A DNA stretch of 6,488 nucleotides from Candidatus Peribacterales bacterium. Lineage in GTDB: Bacteria; Patescibacteriota; Gracilibacteria; Peribacterales; Peribacteraceae. Both the position numbers and the translations under genes were made by a program. Position 1 is the first letter of the stretch; each line of letters begins with the position of its first letter. The stretch spans positions 1 through 6,488 of the forward strand of contig JAKFXO010000130.1 of the NCBI GenBank assembly GCA_021731345.1, given 5' to 3'. This document shows positions 1 through 6,273 of this stretch, piece by piece. The notes under the pieces were generated by a model. It had not been told where the DNA came from, made no database searches, and saw only the letters and a program-made list of their open reading frames with translations.

Positions 1-29
1 ATACTATAGAAAGAAAAACCAATAATTCT

Positions 30-746
30 ATGAAGGTCTTACTCTTAAACCTCGGTTATTGTTCGGGCTTGGATGGTTCTATGCATGACTACGTATTTCA
101 CGGACCACGATATTTGCATACACCGGCGCGCATTGCTGCAGCTGTTGAAAGTGCAGTGATGCAACTGGTGCGCATGGAAGAGCCAGACATTTGTTGTTTT
201 TTGGAAATGCACAAAAAGTCCGCACTTGTGAAAGACCTACGCGATTTCCCATGTAGCGATGTTGAGGATAAATACGGCGTGAAAAGCGTGCTTCGTCATC
301 TCCCCTTCTTCCGCGACAACTGCAACGGATTTTTCGCACGTACTGATGTTCCGTACGCCAAACGATTCTTTCGCAAAGGTGCCAAGAAACTGATCTACGA
401 GCTCCAAATCGGGAATGATGCGACGCTACTAATGTGTCACTTTTCTCTCTCTGAAAACACACGGAAGAAACAATTTAGGGAGATCGAAACGATAATCGGT
501 GAACGAAAGAAAGCAATTCTATGTGGCGACTTCAATATTTTTCACGGCACTGATGAAATCAAAGAGCTGATGTCAGTCTGTAATCTCAAAGCCGTTCGAC
601 ATGAACCGACATTTCCAACTATCCATCCGAAGCGCACGCTCGACTTGTTTCTCTGTACGCCGGACATCATTGTGACACGTTGCGAGACCGTGCAAAATTT
701 CCACGGATCAGACCACTTGCCTGTCATCCTTGAGTTTCAGGTGTAA
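30..746 (+). CDS. Endonuclease/exonuclease/phosphatase (EEP) family hydrolase
   Basis: This 238-residue protein has the divalent-metal phosphoesterase fold of the exonuclease III / DNase I / inositol phosphatase superfamily. Family motifs appear in the expected order: N7 in the first strand (LLLNLG), the metal-binding Glu in FLE (E59), H137 in the CHFS segment, GDFN at 166-169, the LDLF strand with D205, and the C-terminal SDHLPV with D228 and H229. All catalytic positions are present, so it should be active on a phosphodiester or phosphomonoester. The substrate (DNA, lipid or sugar phosphate) cannot be read from the sequence. There is no signal peptide, so it is probably cytoplasmic. The start at 30 begins the first strand exactly and no Shine-Dalgarno sequence precedes it. 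A weak TATAGA (5-10) could be a -10, but the window begins too close to judge. The next gene, 43 nt on, has its own promoter. Family assignment is confident; specific function is unknown. Confidence 0.9.
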   Translation: MKVLLLNLGYCSGLDGSMHDYVFHGPRYLHTPARIAAAVESAVMQLVRMEEPDICCFLEMHKKSALVKDLRDFPCSDVEDKYGVKSVLRHLPFFRDNCNGFFARTDVPYAKRFFRKGAKKLIYELQIGNDATLLMCHFSLSENTRKKQFREIETIIGERKKAILCGDFNIFHGTDEIKELMSVCNLKAVRHEPTFPTIHPKRTLDLFLCTPDIIVTRCETVQNFHGSDHLPVILEFQV

Positions 747-753
747 TTGATAT

Positions 754-789
754 TTGTAATTTAATCATTTTTATTGTATAATATACGGT
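754..789 (+). promoter_or_regulatory. Promoter of the receiver-domain gene, probably leaderless
   Basis: A perfect -10 TATAAT lies at 777-782, with a 4/6 -35 TTGTAA at 754-759 and an optimal 17-bp spacer that is AT-rich. Transcription would start about 7 nt after the -10, at 789-790, which is the A of the start codon or the base before it. No Shine-Dalgarno sequence fits between the -10 and the ATG. The mRNA would therefore have essentially no 5' leader. The start point is inferred from spacing, not seen. Confidence 0.75.
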
Positions 790-1161
790 ATGCCAAAACA
801 CATTCTCATTGCTGATGATCAGCTGTTCGTCGATATTCTACGTTCCGGTTTTGAAAAGCACTCGGAAGGACTGACCATTACAACTGTTGATAACGGCCAG
901 AATACGATCACCATGCTTTCAGAGAAGAAGCCGGACATGCTTATTTTGGACCTCAGAATGCCGAATTTGGACGGCTATGGCGTGCTCGAGCACATGAAAA
1001 CCCACCATACGTCTGTTCCTGTCGTCGTCGTGACGTACTACCAGGACGACAATCACAAAAAGAAGGCAGAGTCATTTGGCGTGAAGTCCTACCTCGTCAA
1101 ATCTGAATGGAAGATCGAACAGCTCGTCGGTGAAATCAAAAAGCACCTCGGCGGGGTGTAA
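790..1161 (+). CDS. Stand-alone response regulator receiver domain (CheY/Spo0F-like)
   Basis: This 123-residue protein is a single REC domain with no output domain, the usual length of CheY- or Spo0F-type proteins. The acidic pair is D9-D10, the phospho-acceptor is D54 in LILDLRMPNLDG, the switch Thr is T82 in VVVVTYY, and the conserved Lys is K104 in YLVKS. All residues needed for phosphorylation from a histidine kinase are therefore present. No kinase gene lies nearby, so it is an orphan whose partner is elsewhere. It could relay phosphate, bind a target protein or act as a phosphate sink; the sequence does not distinguish these. It has its own promoter and probably a leaderless start. It ends 4 nt from the stop of the convergent ABC-F gene, with no convincing terminator between. 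Domain call is very secure; pathway is unknown. Confidence 0.93.
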   Translation: MPKHILIADDQLFVDILRSGFEKHSEGLTITTVDNGQNTITMLSEKKPDMLILDLRMPNLDGYGVLEHMKTHHTSVPVVVVTYYQDDNHKKKAESFGVKSYLVKSEWKIEQLVGEIKKHLGGV

Positions 1162-1165
1162 TGAT

Positions 1166-2617
1166 CTACAGCGAACCTAAGTCGAGCGTCTCATCAACGT
1201 GCAGTTTGTTCACGAAATCCTGATCGTGGCTGATGATAACCATGCCGCCTTCGTACTCATTGAGCGCATCCGCAATGACTGGAAGATGACGGAAGTTGAT
1301 GTGGTTCGTCGGCTCATCAAGTATGAGGAGATTCGGCTTCTGGAGCATGAAACGAGCAAAGCAGAGCAAGCCTTTCTGGCCTTCTGAGAGCGCTTCTACC
1401 TTGGTTTGCACTTTCTCGCCGGTCAGCAAGAAGCGTGCGGCAGTAGCGTAGATTTCCTGTTGAATAGCGGGGTCCATGGCCGCAGCAAGAACTTCATACA
1501 CTGTCTTATCCATCGGCAAACCTGAAAAATCCTGACGGTAATAACCGACCTTCACACCAGGCGTGATGATGACGCCTTTTTCTTTACCGTTCACCATGGA
1601 CTCAAGCAACGTCGTTTTGCCGATGCCGTTTGGTCCAGTAATACGAAGTCTGTGACGACGCCTCACGATGAGCTCAACCTTCTTCTTCACCGGCTTGTGG
1701 CCATCCATCACCGTAACACCGGTCATCTTGACGACTGCACCAGAGAAATCAGTAGCTTGAATTTTGAATGGCGGAATGGTTTTGTCTTCTTGGCGAACGT
1801 CGACCATGTTGTCCTCTGCATCCTCCACCTGCGTACGCATTTTGCTTGCGAGTGCACGCATTTTTCCTCCTTTGTGCGAGAAGAAGTTAATCTTATCTTT
1901 ACGATCCTGAATGCTTTTTTCCATACGCGCATTCTGCTGTTTTTCGGCTTCTATCTGCGCTTCAATCTCCGCGACAACGTCAAAGTAGTCACCCACGTAC
2001 TGCTGCACCGTGTGTGTGAATGCATCCAAGTTCAAAACTCCGTGCGTGAAGCAGTTGAGGAACGGTGCATCATGAGAAATGACGATGCATGTCTTCTCAT
2101 ATCCGATGAGAAAACCGGTGAGATGATCGATGCCCTGTGTATCGAGGTTATTGGTTGGCTCGTCAAGAAGCAGAATGTCCGGCTCCTGAATAATGGCATA
2201 TGCAAGCAGAAGTCTGGCTTTCTGTCCGCCTGATAAATCCTTCAGTTTCTTATCACGTTTGACCGTGAAGTGAACGATATCGAGAACACGCTTGATGTCA
2301 CGCTCAAGGTCATACTTCTTTTCAGTGAATGCGCCTTCAAAAAATTCGTAGACAGTTTTCTCCAAATCCTTCGCTGGAATCACCTGCTTCGCAATACCGA
2401 TGGTTGCACCTTTCTTGATGTGAATCTGACCGCCCTGAGGCTTGAGGTCCCCCGTGAGGAGCTTAAAGATCGTGCTCTTTCCTGCGCCATTCTGGCCAAT
2501 AATCGTGAGCTTTGCGTTCTCACGTACGGAAAAACTCGCTTCTTCGAGAATCGGTTTTTTGTGGTCGTAGCTAAAGCTGATTTTGTCGAACCGGAGAAGA
2601 ACATCACCGTGATCCAT
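1166..2617 (-). CDS. ABC-F family ATPase (ribosome-associated type), short form
   Basis: This soluble protein of 483 residues has two ABC nucleotide-binding domains in one chain and no membrane segment, the layout of ABC-F translation factors and ribosome-protection proteins. NBD1 has Walker A GQNGAGKS (41-48), signature LSGGQ (128-132), Walker B ending DE (152-153), D-loop DEPTNNLD and switch H182. A charged helical linker, about 214-280 and rich in E, K, R and Q, is in the position of the P-site tRNA interaction motif. NBD2 has Walker A GPNGIGKT (328-335), signature LSEGQ (410-414), DEPTNHIN (434-441) and switch H464. The protein is shorter than EttA-like members (about 550 residues). Only about 80 residues separate Walker A and signature in NBD1, so a large arm insertion is absent. 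In NBD2 the D-loop Asp is Asn (N441). Antibiotic protection versus general translation function cannot be decided here. The start codon at 2617 begins just before the first strand; no Shine-Dalgarno is visible. Confidence 0.92.
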   Translation of the reverse strand: MDHGDVLLRFDKISFSYDHKKPILEEASFSVRENAKLTIIGQNGAGKSTIFKLLTGDLKPQGGQIHIKKGATIGIAKQVIPAKDLEKTVYEFFEGAFTEKKYDLERDIKRVLDIVHFTVKRDKKLKDLSGGQKARLLLAYAIIQEPDILLLDEPTNNLDTQGIDHLTGFLIGYEKTCIVISHDAPFLNCFTHGVLNLDAFTHTVQQYVGDYFDVVAEIEAQIEAEKQQNARMEKSIQDRKDKINFFSHKGGKMRALASKMRTQVEDAEDNMVDVRQEDKTIPPFKIQATDFSGAVVKMTGVTVMDGHKPVKKKVELIVRRRHRLRITGPNGIGKTTLLESMVNGKEKGVIITPGVKVGYYRQDFSGLPMDKTVYEVLAAAMDPAIQQEIYATAARFLLTGEKVQTKVEALSEGQKGLLCFARFMLQKPNLLILDEPTNHINFRHLPVIADALNEYEGGMVIISHDQDFVNKLHVDETLDLGSL

Positions 2618-2710
2618 AAGATGAGAGAAGGTTGTGAGGCGGCAGCATACGGAAAAAGCCGCGAGTTGGGTAGTCCTCAGCGCTTTCTCGATGGCAGAAA
2701 CACTATGAAA

Positions 2711-3418
2711 TCATGAAGCTGTACGAGCCTGCATATACTTCTGTCGCTCAGCTGGAGTCATTTTCTCGATGGCGTACCGAAGCATGGTACGTGGCATAAC
2801 CGCCGCATAACGGTCCAAAAAGATCCGGAGAACGCCGATATCACGCTTGCCTACTTCCCGTAGCATCCAGCCAGACGCTTTGTGGATGAGATCATGTTTG
2901 TGGGTCAGAAACATCTCTGAAATCTTCAGCGTGTCATCAAACTGATGTGCACGGATGAATGCGAACGTACTGACGATAGCGATGCGCTGCGTCCACAGAT
3001 GCTTGCTGCGTGCGAATGTCCGAAGCACCGTGCGCGGACGCGTAAGCAGGTGTGATCCAAGAATCTGCGAAGCGCTCGTGTCGACTAAGTCCCAGTTGTT
3101 CACGCGCGAAAACTGCGTGAGATAAAAATCGACAATTTTTTTCTTCTGCGCTTCATGCCCTTTCGCGTACTGCGTCGTCAAAATGATAAGAGCAAGAAGT
3201 CTGGCTTCGTGATATTTGTCGGCGAGAAGTTTCTTGATCTCCGAAAGTGAAAGATCTGAATATTTTTTTGCGATACTTCTGACATCAGGAACCGAAATCC
3301 CTAGAAACACATCGCCTTCGGCGTACTCCCCTTTCCCTGCCTTAAAAAACTTCGGGAAGAATGCCGCCTTTTTAGCATTTGCTAGCGCTTTGAGGTCCTT
3401 CAATGCAGACTGGCTCAT
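2711..3418 (-). CDS. AlkD-like DNA alkylation repair protein (HEAT-repeat DNA glycosylase family)
   Basis: The protein is read as 235 residues from the ATG at 3418. An in-frame upstream ATG at 3466 lies inside the tRNA-Arg gene and is rejected. The chosen length is close to Bacillus cereus AlkD (about 237 residues). AlkD-family enzymes excise alkylated bases, such as N3- and N7-alkylpurines, using a solenoid of HEAT-like helices. Visible landmarks are the N-terminal block with GEYAEGD (30-36) and FLGISVP (38-44), and NNWDLVD (107-113), which carries W109 and the catalytic-type D113. R145 and W184 are near the positions of further AlkD DNA-contacting residues, from memory of that protein. The gene follows tRNA-Arg by 20 nt on the same strand, and ABC-F follows 93 nt downstream. 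There is no Shine-Dalgarno; TACGAT ends 6 nt before the ATG. Activity on a particular lesion is inferred from the family only. Confidence 0.9.
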   Translation of the reverse strand: MSQSALKDLKALANAKKAAFFPKFFKAGKGEYAEGDVFLGISVPDVRSIAKKYSDLSLSEIKKLLADKYHEARLLALIILTTQYAKGHEAQKKKIVDFYLTQFSRVNNWDLVDTSASQILGSHLLTRPRTVLRTFARSKHLWTQRIAIVSTFAFIRAHQFDDTLKISEMFLTHKHDLIHKASGWMLREVGKRDIGVLRIFLDRYAAVMPRTMLRYAIEKMTPAERQKYMQARTAS

Positions 3419-3438
3419 GCGCCAATCGTAACAGAAAG

Positions 3439-3514
3439 TGGTGCGCTCGGCGGGGGTCGAACCCACAACCTTCTCCTTCGGAGGGAGACGCTCTATCCAT
3501 TGAGCTACGAGCGC
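3439..3514 (-). tRNA. tRNA-Arg, anticodon CCG
   Basis: A complete cloverleaf can be drawn on the minus strand. The acceptor GCGCTCG pairs with CGAGCGC, and the D stem is GCTC/GAGC. The anticodon stem TCTCC/GGAGA encloses loop CTCCGAA, giving anticodon CCG, which reads Arg codon CGG. The T stem GTGGG/CCCGC with one wobble encloses TTCGACC. The discriminator is A at 3442, and CCA is encoded at 3441-3439. The gene begins 16 nt after the tatD-family stop codon and is followed after 20 nt by the AlkD-like gene, all on one strand. Co-transcription with both neighbours is therefore plausible. No separate promoter or terminator is evident in these short gaps. Confidence 0.96.
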
Positions 3515-3530
3515 AAAAACAGATCAGCTG

Positions 3531-4289
3531 CTACAGCCCAAAAAACTTTACTGCAGTCGCAGTCGTCACTGCATCCAGTTCCGTGAGCGATACGCCTTTG
3601 ATCTCCGCAACTACCTTCGCAGTGTCCATGACATGTGCAGGTTCGCAGCGTTTGCCGCGGTGCGGTACCGGAGCGAGAAACGGCGCATCGGTCTCCACCA
3701 TCATGCTCATGATCGGACACTGCTTCACAGTCTCGCGAATATCTGCAGCCTTTGGATACGTCACGATACCGGTGAATGAAAGCAGGTATCCGGCGTCCAC
3801 AAAACGCTTCACGTCATCCCACTTTTCCGTGCAGCAGTGAATCACAAGCTTCTCAGGCTTCACATGATTCACGATCGTCCACACGTCTTCCACCGCTTCA
3901 CGACAGTGCACAACGGCCGGCAGATTCAATTCTTTTGCGAGTGCGAGCTGAGCCTCAAAAACGCGCTGCTGCGTGTCTTGCGGACTATTCATGTAGTGGT
4001 AATCCAATCCGATTTCACCAATACCGCGACACTTCGGGTGCGTAGAGGCTTCACGCAATAGCTGGATATCACGAGTGATATCAAAATCTTTCGCGTGGTG
4101 CGGATGCACCCCAACGGTAAAAAAAATATCGTCATGCGTGGCGCTGAGTGCACGACATTTTGGAAGATCGCTCATCTCATCAGAAATTGTCACGAGTGTT
4201 TGAACTCCCGCTGTTTTTGCACGAGCAATAACATCTGCAATATCCGCGGAAAACTCAGGTGCTGTCAGGTGGCAGTGGCTATCGATCAT
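3531..4289 (-). CDS. TatD-family metal-dependent hydrolase (putative DNase)
   Basis: This 252-residue TIM-barrel amidohydrolase-superfamily enzyme is about the usual family length. Metal-ligand motifs are all present: HCH (H5, H7) at the N terminus, GEIGLD with E92, VVHCRE with H128, VIHC with H151, and ETDAP with D201. Other family signatures are GVHPH (60-64) and HRGKRCEP (210-217). TatD proteins such as those of E. coli and yeast act as Mg-dependent 3'-5' exonucleases in DNA repair and turnover; that role here is by family only. The ATG at 4289 places the HCH motif at the normal position, so the start is secure. No Shine-Dalgarno is present; TAGGCT ends 6 nt before the ATG, consistent with a leaderless start. 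tRNA-Arg follows 16 nt after the stop. Pairing with the AlkD-like gene further down suggests, but does not prove, a DNA-maintenance grouping. Confidence 0.94.
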   Translation of the reverse strand: MIDSHCHLTAPEFSADIADVIARAKTAGVQTLVTISDEMSDLPKCRALSATHDDIFFTVGVHPHHAKDFDITRDIQLLREASTHPKCRGIGEIGLDYHYMNSPQDTQQRVFEAQLALAKELNLPAVVHCREAVEDVWTIVNHVKPEKLVIHCCTEKWDDVKRFVDAGYLLSFTGIVTYPKAADIRETVKQCPIMSMMVETDAPFLAPVPHRGKRCEPAHVMDTAKVVAEIKGVSLTELDAVTTATAVKFFGL

Positions 4290-4338
4290 GTGTTGAGCCT
4301 AGAGAAAAACGTAGGTTTCTGCCATCCGCTGGCACCGA

Positions 4339-4419
4339 TCAGCCGAGAACGTAATATAGGAATCCCCATCCTCCTCCGAAGATGAGCGCGATAACGAAGG
4401 CTACAAGTACGTGACGCAT
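4339..4419 (-). CDS. Candidate 26-residue single-span membrane peptide
   Basis: A small reading frame begins at the ATG at 4419, between the terminator of the hydrolase gene (4452-4478) and the TatD-family gene. The product starts MRH and is then almost wholly hydrophobic from about residue 4 to 24, including IALIFGGGWGFLYYV. This is one predicted transmembrane helix with a positive N terminus, so the N terminus probably faces inward. The frame is open upstream to 4527, but that extension crosses the terminator hairpin and the hydrolase coding end, so the short form is preferred. No Shine-Dalgarno or clear promoter was found; the 33 nt between terminator and ATG include only a weak TTTACT. 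I recognise no family. It could be a real small membrane protein or a chance hydrophobic frame in the TatD leader. Confidence 0.4.
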   Translation of the reverse strand: MRHVLVAFVIALIFGGGWGFLYYVLG

Positions 4420-4451
4420 AGTGAAAAGGGGAAAGTAAAACTGTGACGCAC

Positions 4452-4478
4452 AAAAAAGGCTTTCGTTACGAAAGCCTT
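4452..4478 (-). terminator. Intrinsic terminator of the dienelactone-hydrolase-family gene
   Basis: On the minus strand a perfect 10-bp stem AAGGCTTTCG / CGAAAGCCTT with a TAA loop ends in a run of six T residues, two of them in the stem. It starts 12 nt after the stop codon at 4491. The T tail is present only for minus-strand transcription, so it ends the lipoprotein message and separates it from the small ORF and the TatD-family gene. Confidence 0.9.
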
Positions 4479-4490
4479 CAATGCGAATGT

Positions 4491-5330
4491 CTACAACGTC
4501 GAAAGAATTTCGTTCATACGCTCCCAAGCGGCATCACGAGCTGCAACGTTGGCAGCATCGCCATTCGGATCCTCACCACTGCGCATAAACGCATGTCCGG
4601 CTCCGTCATAGATGACTGATTCAAATGACTTTCCAGCATCGGTCATTGCTTTCTTTGATGCATCGATCGTTGCATTCACACGCTGATCAGCACCTCCATA
4701 AAAACCAAAGACCGGTACATCAATATTCTTGTATGCACTCGCGTCCGTAGGTCCCGTACCGTAAAAGACCATTGCGGCGGTGAGATCATCAGTCTTCGTT
4801 GCGAAAGCAAATGACTGACTACCGCCCCAGCAGAAACCAGCAGATACCAACTGCTTATTCGACGATGGAATCGTTTTCGACCAGTCAGTTACGGCCTGCA
4901 AATCTGACGTCACCTGCTCAGGCTTCAATTGCCCGATTGCTTTCGTTGCTTCGTCAGGCGTTGCAAAGTCGCTTGTGCGCTTCTTGTCTACGCTGAAACC
5001 AGACAACATGTCCGGAGCCACTGCGATGTATCCAGCCTCAGCAACTTGATCAGCCATGCTGCGAGCCCAATCATTCAGGCCTTTATTTTCATGAATAAGA
5101 ATAACAACTGGTGCTGGCTTATCCGTCTCTGGATACACAACCCACGTGTAGATTGTCCTATCTCCGTTTTTCACCTCTACCCACTCTTGATGGCGTGGGG
5201 ATGTACTTAGCCTATCTGTAATCTGTGGCATGGAACTGCTGCTCTCAGCATGATCCATGTGATCCATCCCCGGAGATGCGGAACATGCTGCCAACAATAA
5301 AGCCGATGTGAGAATGAGTGATTTTTTCAT
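4491..5330 (-). CDS. Dienelactone hydrolase family lipoprotein
   Basis: This 279-residue alpha/beta hydrolase carries a lipoprotein signal: KK at 2-3, a hydrophobic core, and lipobox LAAC with C16 as the lipidated Cys. It should therefore be anchored outside the cytoplasmic membrane. Residues 17-48 form a polar linker with MDHMDH at 22-27 and a Ser run. The catalytic domain shows IHENKGL with E81, nucleophile C167 in GFCWGG, D215 in GGADQRV, and H246 in GAGHAF. This is the Cys-Asp-His triad and helper Glu of dienelactone hydrolase (carboxymethylenebutenolidase). Family enzymes hydrolyse lactones and other esters. No aromatic-degradation genes are nearby, so the natural substrate is unknown. 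The start fits the signal peptide. Upstream, AGAGGT lies 11 nt before the ATG and is the only plausible Shine-Dalgarno in the window, but TAGATT also ends 6 nt before it. A strong terminator follows. Confidence 0.93.
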   Translation of the reverse strand: MKKSLILTSALLLAACSASPGMDHMDHAESSSSMPQITDRLSTSPRHQEWVEVKNGDRTIYTWVVYPETDKPAPVVILIHENKGLNDWARSMADQVAEAGYIAVAPDMLSGFSVDKKRTSDFATPDEATKAIGQLKPEQVTSDLQAVTDWSKTIPSSNKQLVSAGFCWGGSQSFAFATKTDDLTAAMVFYGTGPTDASAYKNIDVPVFGFYGGADQRVNATIDASKKAMTDAGKSFESVIYDGAGHAFMRSGEDPNGDAANVAARDAAWERMNEILSTL

Positions 5331-5377
5331 GCCAATAATCTACCTCTTTTCCAAGAGCGTTGAAAACAAACCGAGAA

Positions 5378-6142
5378 CTATTGTGTCGGTACGATCTTAC
5401 GCCGGAAAAGTCCGGTGCATCCGTACGAGCCGTAGAAATTGAAGAGCTCGCGCGGCAAATTTTCCTGCACTGCCTGCCATACGCCGTAATCATGATTATT
5501 GGGATCAGCATTCCACTCATTGTTATAGTCGTGGAAAAGACACATTCCGCCCGGGGTTACGATATCGCCAAGGACTTTGCAGACTGCGGTAACCGCTTCA
5601 TAGGTATGCGAATGATCAATAAAAACACATTCAAAATGCCTCTTCTCACCAACCAATTGCCTACACACATCTGCAGCATAGCCACATCGAAAACTGGAGA
5701 AACTATCGTAGTGATGCTTCTGCAACAATGCCCCAGTTATATCTATCGCTTCAGGGAATAGATCATTTGTGACCAACTTCTTTTGCGTGCCGCTGTCACA
5801 AATAGCCATGGCAAGAATATGAGTACTTAAACCATGGTAACAACCGAGCTCCAAGACATCACCACGAGAAAAATATGCGAGTTCATAAAGCTTCAATGCG
5901 TCAGCTGAAAGCAAAAAACCCTTAATACCAATATCAATCAGCGCACCTTTTTGAGGGCACTCTGCAAAAAAACGATGATGTTCATTGATGTAGGCTCCTG
6001 GATAGGAAAACGTAGGTAAAAATGGATGCCAGTGTTTTCCAAGCTGCTCAAAAGTAACAAAGCTTTCAGGATGAGGCATTGGCTCTGTGTATGTTGGTTT
6101 TTGCGAACGCTTGTGCCCGAGCCAAGAAAATAATGTACGCAT
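5378..6142 (-). CDS. Class I SAM-dependent methyltransferase (Methyltransf_24-like)
   Basis: The protein is read as 254 residues from the ATG at 6142. An in-frame upstream ATG at 6184 lies inside tRNA-Lys and is rejected. The SAM-binding motif I is VLELGCYHG (96-104), with E98, G100 and G104. An acidic residue after strand 2 is probably D127 in LVTNDLF. FIDHSHTYE (174-182) and the block DIVTPGGMCLFHDYN (193-207) are typical of methyltransferases annotated as Methyltransf_24, a group that includes enzymes of glycan and secondary metabolism. The substrate is unknown, and the first 65 residues are not recognised. It starts only 8 nt after the CCA end of tRNA-Lys on the same strand, without a Shine-Dalgarno sequence or a visible promoter. 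It is therefore probably expressed from the tRNA transcript. The lipoprotein gene follows after 47 nt. There is no evidence that it methylates tRNA. Confidence 0.87.
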   Translation of the reverse strand: MRTLFSWLGHKRSQKPTYTEPMPHPESFVTFEQLGKHWHPFLPTFSYPGAYINEHHRFFAECPQKGALIDIGIKGFLLSADALKLYELAYFSRGDVLELGCYHGLSTHILAMAICDSGTQKKLVTNDLFPEAIDITGALLQKHHYDSFSSFRCGYAADVCRQLVGEKRHFECVFIDHSHTYEAVTAVCKVLGDIVTPGGMCLFHDYNNEWNADPNNHDYGVWQAVQENLPRELFNFYGSYGCTGLFRRKIVPTQ

Positions 6143-6150
6143 GAATTGAA

Positions 6151-6226
6151 TGGTGGGTCGGGTGGGATTTGAACCCACGGCCAATGCCTTAAAAGGGCAC
6201 TGCTCTACCAGCTGAGCTACCGACCC
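6151..6226 (-). tRNA. tRNA-Lys, anticodon TTT
   Basis: The minus strand folds into a full cloverleaf. The acceptor GGGTCGG pairs with CCGACCC, and the D stem is GCTC/GAGC. The anticodon stem GTGCC/GGCAT, with one G-T pair, encloses loop CTTTTAA, giving anticodon TTT, which reads Lys codons AAA and AAG. The T stem GTGGG/CCCAC encloses TTCAAAT. The discriminator is A at 6154, and CCA is encoded at 6153-6151. The methyltransferase gene begins 8 nt downstream. The 5' leader base-pairs partly with the acceptor start (CCCAC, GGAT loop, GTGGG at 6224-6237). Confidence 0.96.
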
Positions 6227-6273
6227 ACGGATGTGGGAGAAGAAAAGAGCGATATGGGACGAGCAGACCTTTT

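Noticed and set aside
1652..2233. Long + strand open frame opposite the ABC-F gene (193 codons)
   Set aside because: It is antisense to a gene with all ABC motifs and its product has no recognisable domain; it is a shadow frame.
2643..2694. Possible terminator after the AlkD-like gene on the minus strand
   Set aside because: GAGAAAGC can pair with GCTTTTTC and a further GAG/CTC exists, but there is a 3 x 3 internal mismatch and the T run is used up in the stem, so support is too weak.
2270..2716. Another + strand open frame of 148 codons across the ABC-F start
   Set aside because: It is antisense to the ABC-F N-terminal domain, has no motif, and crosses the gap into the AlkD-like stop.
3419..3466. 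Upstream in-frame start of the AlkD-like protein, adding 16 residues
   Set aside because: The extension lies mostly within tRNA-Arg, and the shorter form matches the known family length and N-terminal block.
5360..5761. Plus-strand open frame of 133 codons opposite the methyltransferase
   Set aside because: The minus strand encodes a clear SAM-binding domain; the + product has no coherent domain and no plausible start signal.
6143..6184. Upstream in-frame start of the methyltransferase, adding 14 residues
   Set aside because: The added codons lie mainly in the tRNA-Lys gene and encode a sequence typical of translated tRNA 3' halves.
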